Positions 35,105 through 43,412 are shown, counted from the stretch's first letter. The stretch: 64,000 nt of DNA from Macrococcoides bohemicum (GCF_042658685.1 NZ_JBHSQY010000002.1), one strand, 5' to 3'. Made by a program: numbers and translations. The notes: generated from the sequence alone by a model not told the origin.

Positions 35105-35144
35105 AATACTCCTCTTTAACACAAAGGAGTATTTTTGTGTTAAA
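35105..35144 (+). terminator. terminator with overlapping alternative hairpin
   Basis: ATACTCCT...AGGAGTAT followed by TTTTT terminates the hydrolase gene. The loop and tail also form a second perfect inverted repeat, TTTAACACAAA (35115-35125) with TTTGTGTTAAA (35134-35144), which excludes the first hairpin and reaches into the likely promoter of the next gene (extended -10 TGTTAAAAT). Confidence 0.65.
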
Positions 35145-35186
35145 ATAACTCTAGTCTTTCAATTTTTATCTCAGGAGGTGACTACC

Positions 35187-35309
35187 ATTGGGAAGGCCAT
35201 AAATTTACAGCTTGATACTTACGCAATTCCATTTAATCTTTTAAAAATTATCAAACAAACATTTGTGACTTCAGTAGTCACTAAACAAAAACCGGAGGTG
35301 AATCCCTAG
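35187..35309 (+). CDS. possible 40-codon leader ORF upstream of mpfA (ATT start)
   Basis: A near-perfect AGGAGGTGA (35173-35181) is followed at normal spacing by ATT (35187), opening 40 codons without a stop, ending KPEVNP and TAG at 35307-35309. There is no ATG or GTG in this frame near the RBS. The only other option is TTG 35188, a 4-codon ORF. The final codons contain the Shine-Dalgarno of mpfA, and the stop lies inside a hairpin before its start, so translation of the two may be coupled. AUU initiation is rare but known (infC). No homologue recognised. Confidence 0.4.
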   Translation: MGKAINLQLDTYAIPFNLLKIIKQTFVTSVVTKQKPEVNP

Positions 35310-35318
35310 TCATAGGGA
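35265..35318 (+). promoter_or_regulatory. mpfA leader hairpins; Shine-Dalgarno and start separated by a hairpin
   Basis: GTGACT-TCAGT-AGTCAC (35265-35281) is a local hairpin whose 3' arm GTAGTCAC can alternatively pair with GTGACTAC (35178-35185) at the leader RBS. Further on, GGAGGTG (35294-35300) is followed by the perfect stem TCCCTA-GTCA-TAGGGA (35303-35318) and then the TTG start (35324). The linear gap is 23 bases; looping out the stem leaves about 7-9. Confidence 0.55.
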
Positions 35319-35323
35319 ATTAA

Positions 35324-36670
35324 TTGGACATACATACCATATCAAATTTATTATTATTTGCTTTATTAATATTGCTCACTGCTTTATTCGTTGGATCAGA
35401 ATTTAGTTTAGTGAAGGTTCGAACGTCACGTATAGATCAACTTGTTAGTGAGGGGAATAGTGCTGCCAAAATTGTACAGCATATGGTCCATCATTTAGAT
35501 TACTATTTATCTGCATGTCAATTGGGTATTACAGTAACAGCGTTAGGTTTAGGTTGGATTGGAGAATCTACCTTCGAAACTTTAATTCACCCAGTGCTTC
35601 ATTTGTTACATATTCCAACAGATATGAGTAAGCCGATAACTGTATTTTTAAGTTTCTTTATCGTGACTTTTATTCATGTGGTTATTGGTGAACTTGCTCC
35701 AAAATCATTAGCGATTCAGTACGCAGAAAAGATGACATTAGCATTTGCCAGACCATTATATTTCTTTGGAATTATTATGAAACCATTAATTTATACAATG
35801 AATGGTACGGCCCGTTTAATCTTAAGAATATTTGGTGTGCAACCTGCTGATCATGAACAGGCAATGAGTGAAGAAGAACTTAAAATTATTATGACGCAAA
35901 GTTATCAAAGTGGTGAAATTAATCATACTGAACTTGCATATATGCAAAATATCTTCAGCTTTGATGAACGTTTAGCTAAAGATATTATGGTACCACGTAC
36001 ACAAATGATCACGTTAACACAACCATTTAATATTGATGAATTATTAGAAGTTATTAATGAACATCAATTTACACGTTATCCGATTTCAGAAGATGGTGAT
36101 AAAGACCATATTATTGGGTTTATTAACGTGAAAGAATTTTTAACGAAGTATGCTTCAGGTGATCCTGTTCGCATTAAAGACCACATTCATGACTTACCAT
36201 TGATTCATGAAGTAACACGTATTAGTGATGCACTGATTAAGATGCAACGCGAACGTGTACATATTGCTTTAGTTATTGATGAATATGGTGGGACAGCTGG
36301 TATTTTAACGATGGAAGATATTTTAGAAGAAATCGTTGGTGAAATTCGAGATGAATTCGATGAAGATGAAGTTAATGATATTATCAAAACAGGTGATAAC
36401 ACTTACCAGATAAATGGTCGTGTATTATTGGATGATATCGAAGAGAAATTTGGCATCGTTTTTGAAGATTCGGAAGATATAGATACCATTGGTGGATGGA
36501 TGCAGGCACAAAATCCAGATATCGAAAAAGATGATTATGTCGATACAAAATATGATAAATGGGTTGTGTTGGATGCCGAAAACCATCAGATTAAATCTGT
36601 TGCATTGCATAAAGAATTTAATGCATCTCGTTCAGAAACAGAAGAAGTTGGGGATGTTATAGATGAATAA
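35324..36670 (+). CDS. mpfA: CNNM/CorC-type Mg2+ export protein (MpfA-like)
   Basis: 448 residues from TTG 35324. N-terminal DUF21 membrane domain (about 1-190, with ALFVGSEFSLVKVR and VIGELAPKSLAIQ), two CBS domains (about 215-340, KDIMVPRTQMI; HIALVIDEYGGTAGILTMEDILEEI) and a C-terminal CorC/HlyC domain. The family, often called hemolysin-like, exports Mg2+; MpfA of S. aureus confers Mg2+ tolerance. The start codon lies behind a hairpin following its RBS (separate entry). The 3' end overlaps the next gene by 8 bases. Confidence 0.85.
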   Translation: MDIHTISNLLLFALLILLTALFVGSEFSLVKVRTSRIDQLVSEGNSAAKIVQHMVHHLDYYLSACQLGITVTALGLGWIGESTFETLIHPVLHLLHIPTDMSKPITVFLSFFIVTFIHVVIGELAPKSLAIQYAEKMTLAFARPLYFFGIIMKPLIYTMNGTARLILRIFGVQPADHEQAMSEEELKIIMTQSYQSGEINHTELAYMQNIFSFDERLAKDIMVPRTQMITLTQPFNIDELLEVINEHQFTRYPISEDGDKDHIIGFINVKEFLTKYASGDPVRIKDHIHDLPLIHEVTRISDALIKMQRERVHIALVIDEYGGTAGILTMEDILEEIVGEIRDEFDEDEVNDIIKTGDNTYQINGRVLLDDIEEKFGIVFEDSEDIDTIGGWMQAQNPDIEKDDYVDTKYDKWVVLDAENHQIKSVALHKEFNASRSETEEVGDVIDE

Positions 36671-36962
36671 TCAGACATTAAAAAGTGTATTTCGATTTTT
36701 TGGATTTTTAGAAGGTGGATCACTACTCTTGCTAATAGGTATTGCAATGCCATTAAAATATATGGCTGGTAAACCTGAAGTTGTTACAGTAGTTGGATCT
36801 ATTCACGGATTTTTATTTACGATATATCTTGTTACTTTAATGTTGATGACGATTCAGGTAAAGTGGACCTGGAAATGGCCACTTGCAGGTTTTCTTGTTG
36901 CATTTATACCTTTTGGAACATTTATATATGATCACTATTTCGTACGTTCTAAATATTATTAA
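36663..36962 (+). CDS. DUF3817 family membrane protein
   Basis: 99 residues with three membrane segments and the DUF3817 signature LEGGSLLLLIGIAMPLKY and SIHGFLFTIYLV. Function unknown. It overlaps the mpfA end by 8 bases, so the two are cotranslated; partnership with Mg2+ export is only suggested by this coupling. Confidence 0.75.
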   Translation: MNNQTLKSVFRFFGFLEGGSLLLLIGIAMPLKYMAGKPEVVTVVGSIHGFLFTIYLVTLMLMTIQVKWTWKWPLAGFLVAFIPFGTFIYDHYFVRSKYY

Positions 36963-36966
36963 AGAT

Positions 36967-36993
36967 AAGAGCTGAGATGCTCTTTCTTTTTTT
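36967..36993 (+). terminator. intrinsic terminator
   Basis: AAGAGC-TGAGAT-GCTCTT followed by TCTTTTTTT. It lies between the DUF3817 gene and the RBS of the pseudouridine synthase gene, so it may also act as an attenuator. Confidence 0.6.
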
Positions 36994-37003
36994 GGAGGCA
37001 TTT

Positions 37004-37717
37004 ATGATGAGAATCAATAAATTTTTATCTGAAGCAGGCATTTGTTCGAGACGTGGTGCGGATAAATGGATTGAAGCAGGACGCATTAAGATAAACGGTG
37101 TGAAAGCTGAACTTGGGAGCAAAGTTTCAGAAAGCGATGTCGTTGAAGTTGATAATAAAGAAGTGACTTTAAACGTTGATAAAGGCTATGTCTATATTAA
37201 ACTCAATAAACCACGTGGTATTACATCTACAACAGAACGTCATATAAAAGGCAATATCGTTGATTTTGTTGGACACTCGGAACGTATATTTCATATCGGA
37301 CGTTTGGATAAAGATAGTGAAGGTTTAATATTACTGACGAATGACGGAGATATTGTTAATGAAATTCTGCGTAAAGAAGGCAAACATGAGAAAGAATATA
37401 TAGTGACAGTAGATAAGCCGATAACAGCGGACTTTATTAAGCAAATGTCTGAAGGTGTTGAAATTTTAGACACAGTAACTTTACCTGCTGTCGTTACAAA
37501 AGTGAATGCTAAGACCTTTAAAATTATACTCACGCAAGGACTTAACAGACAAATTCGACGTATGTGTGAAACGCTAGGATATGATGTAAAGCAGTTACGT
37601 CGACTACGTGTGATGAATATACTAGTTGATGACTTGAAGTTAGGACAGTGGAAAGATTTAACGGATAGTGAGAAAAATGAACTGTTTGATATGTTAGGAT
37701 ATACACCGAAGCGATAG
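37004..37717 (+). CDS. 16S/23S rRNA pseudouridine synthase (RsuA/RluB family)
   Basis: 237 residues from ATG 37004 (or ATG 37007), 5-8 bases after GGAGG. An N-terminal S4 RNA-binding domain (INKFLSEAGICSRRGADKWI) is followed by the catalytic domain with GRLDKDSEGLILLTNDG, the Asp being catalytic, and a closing LTQGLNRQIRRMCETLGY. It isomerises a uridine in ribosomal RNA; whether the RsuA-, RluB- or RluF-type site cannot be told by eye. Confidence 0.88.
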   Translation: MMRINKFLSEAGICSRRGADKWIEAGRIKINGVKAELGSKVSESDVVEVDNKEVTLNVDKGYVYIKLNKPRGITSTTERHIKGNIVDFVGHSERIFHIGRLDKDSEGLILLTNDGDIVNEILRKEGKHEKEYIVTVDKPITADFIKQMSEGVEILDTVTLPAVVTKVNAKTFKIILTQGLNRQIRRMCETLGYDVKQLRRLRVMNILVDDLKLGQWKDLTDSEKNELFDMLGYTPKR

Positions 37718-37794
37718 GTAAGAGTGTTGTAGAAGAAGGCAGTTTAATACCATCTCATTCAATCAAATAATGAATAACATGAGTTTCATCACCT

Positions 37795-37829
37795 AAAAAA
37801 GCATCCCTCAACCAAGGGATGCTTTTTCA
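37795..37829. terminator. bidirectional terminator
   Basis: AAAAAAGCATCCCT and AGGGATGCTTTTT with a 6-base loop between convergent genes. Confidence 0.85.
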
Positions 37830-37847
37830 AATATTATAATTAATCAA

Positions 37848-38648
37848 TTAATCACTAAACATATCGAATAATCCACCGATACCGCTTTCGCCTGTTTGTT
37901 TACCTGTCACTGGTGCTGCAGCAAAGATTCTTGATGCAAATCTAGAGAATGGCAGAGATTGAATATATACAGTACCTGGACCTTGAAGCCTTGCTAAGAA
38001 GATACCTTCGCCACCAAATAATTTTGTTTTAAGTCCTGGAACGGTTTGAATGTCATAATCAACATCTTTAGACATACCTACAAGACATCCTGTATCGACA
38101 AGTAATACTTCACCAGGTTGTAAATGCTTACGCATGATTGCGCCACCTGCATGAATGAATGCCATACCGTCACCTTGCAAACGTTGCATAATAAAACCTT
38201 CACCACCGAAGAAACCTGCACCTAATCGTTTTTGGAACGCAATACCAACGCTTACACCTTGAGCTGCTGCTAAGAACGCATCTTTTTGACAAATAAATTC
38301 CCCATCTACTTCAGATAAATCTATAGGTATGATTTTACCTGGATATGGCGCTGCAAAATATACATGTTCTTTGCCGTGTCCACGGTTCGTAAATGTTGTC
38401 ATAAACAAACTTTCACCAGTTAACGTTCGTTTACCTGCTGCAAATAATTTATCCATAAATCCACTGCCACCTGATGAAGAACCATCACCAAAGATAGTTT
38501 GCATTTCAATCGATGGATTAATCATCATCATTGATCCAGCTTCTGAAACGACAGTTTCGTTCGGATCTAATTCGATTTCTACATATTGCATATCATCGCC
38601 GTAAATCTTGTAATCAATTTCGTGGTTATTCACAATAGTCGCCTCCAA
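37848..38648 (-). CDS. AIM24 family (TIGR00266) protein
   Basis: 266 residues with the AIM24 beta-solenoid pattern: VSEAGSMMMINPSIEM, FFGGEGFIMQRLQGDGMAFIHAGG and FGGEGIFLARLQGPGTVYIQS. Cytosolic, Gly-rich, no signal. The bacterial family has no firmly known role; the yeast namesake is mitochondrial. RBS GGAGGCG before the ATG. Divergent from the aldo/keto reductase gene. Confidence 0.85.
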   Translation of the reverse strand: MEATIVNNHEIDYKIYGDDMQYVEIELDPNETVVSEAGSMMMINPSIEMQTIFGDGSSSGGSGFMDKLFAAGKRTLTGESLFMTTFTNRGHGKEHVYFAAPYPGKIIPIDLSEVDGEFICQKDAFLAAAQGVSVGIAFQKRLGAGFFGGEGFIMQRLQGDGMAFIHAGGAIMRKHLQPGEVLLVDTGCLVGMSKDVDYDIQTVPGLKTKLFGGEGIFLARLQGPGTVYIQSLPFSRFASRIFAAAPVTGKQTGESGIGGLFDMFSD

Positions 38649-38760
38649 TATATTATTTCATTTTAATTATACAAAACAATTGAGTTCTTCGCTTATATAA
38701 ACCCATAACTTTTGAATAAATAATGTGTTAGTCGTAATATTAGGTAAAGGAGTGAATCAT

Positions 38761-39597
38761 ATGACAAAAAGAGTGACATTAAATAATGGTATTGAAATGC
38801 CAATGTTAGGTCTAGGTGTATACAAAATAACGGATGAAGAGATGCAGGATACAGTTGACGCTGCAATCAAAGCTGGGTACCGAGCATTTGATACAGCACA
38901 TTTTTATTTTAATGAAGCCTCTCTTGGTAAAGCATTGAAGAGTAGTGGTGTACCTCGTGAATCTTTATTTGTGACAACTAAACTCTGGAACGATGATCAA
39001 GGCTATGAGAATACAAAGAAAGCGTTCAATGATTCTTTAGAGAAGTTAGGACTTGATTATATCGATTTATATTTAATACATTGGCCTTGTCCGGATAACG
39101 ATCTATTTATCAAAAGTTATCAGGCGATGGAAGCGTTATACGCTGAAGGCAAGATAAAAGCTTTAGGCGTCGCTAACTTTAAACAACACCACCTGGAAAA
39201 ATTACTAGCAGTAGCTAAAGTTAAACCTGTAGTCAATCAAATAGAATTTCATCCGATATTTAATCAGAAAGATTTACAAGCCTATTGTGAGGCACAGGAT
39301 ATATTAGTTACTGCATGGAGTCCATTAATGCGAGGTGGCGATTTGTTTAATAACGAAGTATTACAAAGTATCGCAAAAGAATATAACAAAACTGTACCAC
39401 AAATTATATTACGCTGGCATATTGATAATGGACGTATTGTAATTCCAAAATCCAGCAATCCTGAAAGGATAGCATCGAATTATGATATTTTTGATTTTGA
39501 ATTAAAAGAAAAGGATATACAAGCAATTGATACATTAAATAAGAACGAAAGACAGTTTAAAGACCCTGATGAAGTGAATATGGGAGATTTAAAATAA
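38761..39597 (+). CDS. aldo/keto reductase
   Basis: 278 residues from ATG 38761 (RBS AAAGGAGTG). Intact AKR barrel with catalytic Asp and Tyr region (AFDTAHFYFNEASLGKAL; note HFY where many relatives have AxxY), KLWNDDQGYENTKKAF, LDYIDLYLIHWP, NQIEFHP and the cofactor motif IPKSSNPERIASN. NADPH-dependent reductase of small carbonyls such as methylglyoxal or diketones; the substrate is open. Monocistronic. Confidence 0.85.
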   Translation: MTKRVTLNNGIEMPMLGLGVYKITDEEMQDTVDAAIKAGYRAFDTAHFYFNEASLGKALKSSGVPRESLFVTTKLWNDDQGYENTKKAFNDSLEKLGLDYIDLYLIHWPCPDNDLFIKSYQAMEALYAEGKIKALGVANFKQHHLEKLLAVAKVKPVVNQIEFHPIFNQKDLQAYCEAQDILVTAWSPLMRGGDLFNNEVLQSIAKEYNKTVPQIILRWHIDNGRIVIPKSSNPERIASNYDIFDFELKEKDIQAIDTLNKNERQFKDPDEVNMGDLK

Positions 39598-39656
39598 TTA
39601 ACTATATAACTATATATTTATTTTAACTGTATTTAAACTGTATTTAAACATTATTC

Positions 39657-39708
39657 ATACCTCTTTAATATCGTCATTAAATTGATATATTTAAAGAGGT
39701 ATTTTTTA
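39657..39708 (+). terminator. intrinsic terminator with long loop
   Basis: ATACCTCTTTAA and TTTAAAGAGGTAT arms, some A/T pairing inside, followed by TTTTTTATA. Confidence 0.7.
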
Positions 39709-39745
39709 TATATCTTTTAGTACAATAGTTGTTGAGGTGATAATG

Positions 39746-40474
39746 ATGAAATTTAAAAAGCCAAATCAACACGGTGCATGGGCAATGATTATTATGCCTG
39801 TATTATTTGGAATGTTTGCGAGCCGCTTTAATGTGTATCAGCTATTATTTTTTGCTGCCTGGTTTATGATTTTCTTCTTTATCGATAATGTATTATTTTA
39901 TGTCAAACAACGTAAGAAAAATATTGCTTATATTAAAGGGAGTCTTTTATTTTTAACGATTGCTATTGTGTTGCTTATTCCTGTTGTATTATACGATTAC
40001 CGTATATTATTATTTTTTGCTGCAATGCTTCCGTTTGGAGCGATTAACTTATATTTTGCTTCTAAACGTAATGAACGTCATCTGCTAAATGACTTTAGTG
40101 CAATTACAATTTTTTCGATTGCGGGATTACTATCATATTTTATTGGAGAAGGTCAATTTGATAAAAAGATGGTATATATCTTTTTGATTAGCTTTCTTTA
40201 TTTTGTAGGAACAACATTTTATGTGAAGACGATGATTCGCGAGAAGAAAAATATTAAATACAAATATGTTTCATATATATATCATTTAATCGGACTGATG
40301 CTCGCATTTATTGTACATCCATTAATAGGTATCGCATTTATTCCAAGTTTAATGAGAGCAGTCGCATTTTATGGTAAACAGATGAAACCGATTAAGATTG
40401 GGATAGCAGAAATCGCGAATGCTATATTCATAACGGTCTTTGTAGGAATCTTTATTACACAACATTTAAATTAA
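39746..40474 (+). CDS. YwiC-like membrane protein
   Basis: 242 residues from ATG 39746, 6 bases after GAGGTG. About seven membrane helices and the YwiC opening KKPNQHGAWAMIIMPVLFG; also KRNERHLLNDF, like UbiA-type intramembrane enzymes in spacing but without the DDxxD motifs visible to me. Function unknown. Followed by a terminator shared with the convergent gene. Confidence 0.75.
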   Translation: MKFKKPNQHGAWAMIIMPVLFGMFASRFNVYQLLFFAAWFMIFFFIDNVLFYVKQRKKNIAYIKGSLLFLTIAIVLLIPVVLYDYRILLFFAAMLPFGAINLYFASKRNERHLLNDFSAITIFSIAGLLSYFIGEGQFDKKMVYIFLISFLYFVGTTFYVKTMIREKKNIKYKYVSYIYHLIGLMLAFIVHPLIGIAFIPSLMRAVAFYGKQMKPIKIGIAEIANAIFITVFVGIFITQHLN

Positions 40475-40480
40475 GACATA

Positions 40481-40506
40481 AAAAAAAGCCCAAACGGGCT
40501 TTTTTA
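40481..40506. terminator. bidirectional terminator
   Basis: AAAAAAGCCC-AAAC-GGGCTTTTTT, compact G/C-rich stem between convergent genes. Confidence 0.9.
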
Positions 40507-40507
40507 A

Positions 40508-40762
40508 TTAACGACGTTTGTGCATCATTTGTAAAACGATAGACACGATAGCGATTAATAATACTGTACCAACTAATGCTGGAATAATATGAACGCCACC
40601 CCATTCAGGACCGAAACCTGGGATTAAGTAACCACCTATAGAAGCACCAAGTAAACCTGCAATGATGTTACCAATTTTTCCACCTGGAATATCAGTTCCC
40701 ATAATCATTCCGGCTACCCAACCTACAAGTCCACCGACAATTAACATAATAATAAAGCCCAT
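40508..40762 (-). CDS. GlsB/YeaQ/YmgE family membrane protein
   Basis: 84 residues, three Gly-rich membrane helices with VGGLVGWVAGMIMG, KIGNIIAGLLGASIGGYL and a basic C-terminus (MMHKRR). This family (transglycosylase-associated or GlsB) is linked with general stress response; the mechanism is unknown. RBS TAGGAGG before the ATG. Confidence 0.85.
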   Translation of the reverse strand: MGFIIMLIVGGLVGWVAGMIMGTDIPGGKIGNIIAGLLGASIGGYLIPGFGPEWGGVHIIPALVGTVLLIAIVSIVLQMMHKRR

Positions 40763-40870
40763 ATAATAAACCTCCTAATAAATTAAGTATAGAATAAAAA
40801 CATAATAAGCTTTTGCTTATAGTAGTTAATACCCGTACAAAAATTGTATAAACATTTAAATGCAATTTAT

Positions 40871-41476
40871 TTATGTTTCTTTGAATAGGTGGGTTTTCTT
40901 TATATAGAATATGTATGTTATTCCGACAACGACATAGAAGAAACTATATGGTAGAAATAGCGTGAGTAAACAATAACTTATAGCAAAAAATATTTCACCT
41001 AGTTGCTTCGGATGCTTAATATAGCGATATGTATTGATACGTCCAATTTGGAACCATCTCACAGGACGATCAATTTCAGAAAGCTGATATAGGATCAATC
41101 CAAAAATAAAAACTGATACACTTAAATATGCACTAGATTGATAGATTGATTGTGGTGATGTGATCAAAATAAATGGTATAGATATATTAATTATCATTGC
41201 AAATATAAAATGTATGTAGCGATTCTGAATGTATATATGATAATGTTCATAATGATAATATCTTAAATAAATGTGAACGATGCTTATCACCATTACAAAT
41301 AATACAAGTGTCTTTGATATAAAGTTACTTGTTCCAATCACTGGATAGTTGATGAGCGTTACAAACAAACTACTAATTACGAGTGGTATATAGGAAGGTT
41401 TTAATTCTTTTTTATAGAAGAATAGAAATATGGTGCATGTAATGAAAATATTGAGTAATAATACTTTTTCCAACAT
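40871..41476 (-). CDS. multipass membrane protein, possibly ICMT/PEMT-like methyltransferase
   Basis: 201 residues from ATG 41476, which follows a perfect AAAGGAGGT; a longer frame upstream has no RBS. Six or so hydrophobic helices. The segment INTYRYIKHPKQLGEIFF resembles the RHPxYLG motif of isoprenylcysteine and phospholipid methyltransferases, near the C-terminus as in that family. The other Glu/Asn ligands are not obvious, so the assignment is tentative. Confidence 0.5.
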   Translation of the reverse strand: MLEKVLLLNIFITCTIFLFFYKKELKPSYIPLVISSLFVTLINYPVIGTSNFISKTLVLFVMVISIVHIYLRYYHYEHYHIYIQNRYIHFIFAMIINISIPFILITSPQSIYQSSAYLSVSVFIFGLILYQLSEIDRPVRWFQIGRINTYRYIKHPKQLGEIFFAISYCLLTLFLPYSFFYVVVGITYIFYIKKTHLFKET

Positions 41477-41518
41477 TTCTACCTCCTTTTTTAGCCACAT
41501 AAAAGAATTATAACAAGT

Positions 41519-41553
41519 AAGGCGTTTAATGCATAGATTAAACGCCTTTTTTA
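41519..41553. terminator. strong hairpin at the end of queE
   Basis: AAGGCGTTTAAT-GCAT-ATTAAACGCCTT stem. The clean T run (TTTTTT) is on the plus strand, where no gene ends; on the minus strand the tail is TTACTTG. It may therefore act as a weak terminator or transcript-end stabiliser for que. Confidence 0.5.
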
Positions 41554-42248
41554 TTACTCCATAATAATGTATGTAGTTGAGGTAAAACATAGCAGTCATT
41601 CATTGTATTATCCTGCATTACTTTATCAATTAACGCTTCATATCTAGCGAGTAATTTTTCTGTATGATCATTAACAGTTTCATCTAAATATGGATTACCA
41701 ACCTGTAAGTAAAATTTTATATTCGGATAACGATGATGAATCATCTGAGCAAATTTATAATCATCATCATTAAAAATTACTACTTTTAACGATACTTTAT
41801 TATATTCCAGTTGATTGATGACAAAATCGAGTTGATGCATATCCTGATGCATCTTTGAACTTGGCGGTTTTGGACTTATTGTCAGTTGGTCAATATCTGT
41901 CATCCATGGCTGGAATTTACTCCCTTGTGTTTCAAGTGCTACTTCTATATTATGTGCGTGTAAAAAATCGACGAGTGCTGCAATATTTTTAATCAATGCC
42001 GGGTTACCTCCGGAAATCGTTACGTGATTAAAGTTATTCGGTGCGAGTTGCTGCAGGCGTTCAAAGATAATATCTGCAGTAAGCATTTCTATGTCGTCTT
42101 TTGCGCTACCGTCCCAGGTAAATTTAGAATCACACCAGTCACATTTAAAGTCACAGCCAGCTGTTCTGACAAACATTGTTTTACGACCGATGACTGCACC
42201 TTCACCTTGTATCGTAGGCCCAAATATTTCGAGTACAGGTATTTTCAT
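41538..42248 (-). CDS. queE: 7-carboxy-7-deazaguanine synthase
   Basis: 236-residue radical-SAM protein with CX3CX2C in GCDFKCDWCDSKFTW and the ITISGGNPA SAM segment (GG plus Asn variant seen in QueE). It turns 6-carboxytetrahydropterin into 7-carboxy-7-deazaguanine in preQ1/queuosine synthesis. Start overlaps queD by 4 bases. Confidence 0.95.
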   Translation of the reverse strand: MKIPVLEIFGPTIQGEGAVIGRKTMFVRTAGCDFKCDWCDSKFTWDGSAKDDIEMLTADIIFERLQQLAPNNFNHVTISGGNPALIKNIAALVDFLHAHNIEVALETQGSKFQPWMTDIDQLTISPKPPSSKMHQDMHQLDFVINQLEYNKVSLKVVIFNDDDYKFAQMIHHRYPNIKFYLQVGNPYLDETVNDHTEKLLARYEALIDKVMQDNTMNDCYVLPQLHTLLWSNKKGV

Positions 42249-42658
42249 TGTAAACCTCTATACACCACGTAGCTTGTCGGTGTTTCACGTAAGAAGACTT
42301 GTAATACTTTTGGTGCATGTGGCAGTGTATTTAAATGATTGTCAATCATATCGAATATGGTTTTCGCGACAAGTTCTGTTGATGGCATTTTATCTTTTAA
42401 CTCGGGTAAATCATTGATTAATGTATGGTCGAATGTATCATTTATTATTGATTTAATATCTCTGAAATTCACTAAGAATCCCATTTCATCTAATTGATTG
42501 CCAGCGATTGTCACATTGACAAAGTACGTATGTCCGTGCGTTCTACTGCATACGCCAGCGCGTTCGTCTGGTATATAATGCGCTGCTGAAAAGTTCATAT
42601 CTTTATTTAATTCGAACGCATAGTTATGGTTAACTTGAGGATAAATTTGTTGCATCAT
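42245..42658 (-). CDS. queD: 6-carboxy-5,6,7,8-tetrahydropterin synthase
   Basis: 137 residues with the zinc histidines in NFSAAHYIPD and SRTHGHTYFVNV and the catalytic Cys just before (AGVCSRTHGH). Makes 6-carboxytetrahydropterin from dihydroneopterin triphosphate. Overlaps queC by 4 bases and queE by 4 bases; the three are one tightly coupled operon. Confidence 0.94.
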   Translation of the reverse strand: MMQQIYPQVNHNYAFELNKDMNFSAAHYIPDERAGVCSRTHGHTYFVNVTIAGNQLDEMGFLVNFRDIKSIINDTFDHTLINDLPELKDKMPSTELVAKTIFDMIDNHLNTLPHAPKVLQVFLRETPTSYVVYRGLQ

Positions 42659-43323
42659 GATAAAACTTCCTTTTCATTTAAATAATCTTTGAGTCCTTTG
42701 TTGCGGAGTATACAGCTTGGACATTCTCCACAACCGTCTGCAGGTATACCTTCATAACAAGTGAGCGTTTTATTTCTAACGTAATCTAGTTTACCAAGTG
42801 CATCAGCGAGCGCCCATGTTTCTTTCTTATTAAGCCACATCAAAGGTGTGTGAATTTCAAAGTTAACATCCATCGATAAATTTATCGTTACATTTAATGA
42901 CTTTATAAAGTTATCACGACAGTCAGGATATCCTGAGAAGTCTGTTTCGCACACACCTGTAATAATGTGTTTTGCTTCTATTTGATAGGCAAGTGCTGCT
43001 GCAAAGCTCATAAATAATAAATTACGTGCCGGCACAAACGTATTCGGAACATTATTATCATGAGTGATTGCAACATCATGACTTGTTAACGCATTAGGTG
43101 AGAGTTGAGTTAACAATGACATATCTAAAATATGATGTTTAATGCCTTGTTCATTTGCAATTTGTTTAGCAACATCAATTTCTAGTGCGTGTCGTTGACC
43201 ATAATTAAATGTCACAACTTCAACATCACTATATCTTTCCATCGCCCAGAATAGACAAGTTGTACTATCTTGCCCACCGCTGAAAACGACAAGAGCTTTG
43301 TTGTTGTTTAATTGTTTTTCCAT
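42655..43323 (-). CDS. queC: 7-cyano-7-deazaguanine synthase
   Basis: 222 residues from ATG 43323 (RBS AGAGGAATT). ATP pyrophosphatase loop FSGGQDSTTCL near residue 16 and the C-terminal zinc cysteines (TCYEGIPADGCGECPSCILR). Converts carboxy-deazaguanine to preQ0 with ammonia and ATP. First gene of the preQ1-regulated operon; queF is not in the window. Confidence 0.95.
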   Translation of the reverse strand: MEKQLNNNKALVVFSGGQDSTTCLFWAMERYSDVEVVTFNYGQRHALEIDVAKQIANEQGIKHHILDMSLLTQLSPNALTSHDVAITHDNNVPNTFVPARNLLFMSFAAALAYQIEAKHIITGVCETDFSGYPDCRDNFIKSLNVTINLSMDVNFEIHTPLMWLNKKETWALADALGKLDYVRNKTLTCYEGIPADGCGECPSCILRNKGLKDYLNEKEVLS

Positions 43324-43345
43324 TATAATTCCTCTTTTCAATAAA

Positions 43346-43412
43346 AAAAGACACCTTCCCCTAGCAAGATGTCGAACTAGTTTTTTATAGAGGGTATGTG
43401 CTAGGAACCTCT
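43346..43412 (-). promoter_or_regulatory. preQ1-I riboswitch with terminator platform
   Basis: Minus strand: AGAGGTTCCTAGC (43412-43400), then ACCCTCT and the A-rich AAAAAACTAG tail (43386-43377) match the preQ1 class I aptamer (hairpin plus A-rich strand making a pseudoknot). Directly after, GACATCTT...AAGGTGTC and seven T residues (43372-43344) form a terminator whose loop contains CTAG, complementary to the aptamer tail. PreQ1 binding should stop transcription of queCDE. Confidence 0.9.

Noticed and set aside
35188..35202. Four-codon ORF from TTG 35188 (MGRP)
   Set aside because: Possible by RBS spacing, but too short to judge; noted as the alternative to the ATT-initiated frame.
39625..39646. 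Direct repeat of aactgtattta, twice
   Set aside because: Two adjacent 11-base copies in A/T-rich intergenic DNA, with no further copies or symmetry; probably slippage.
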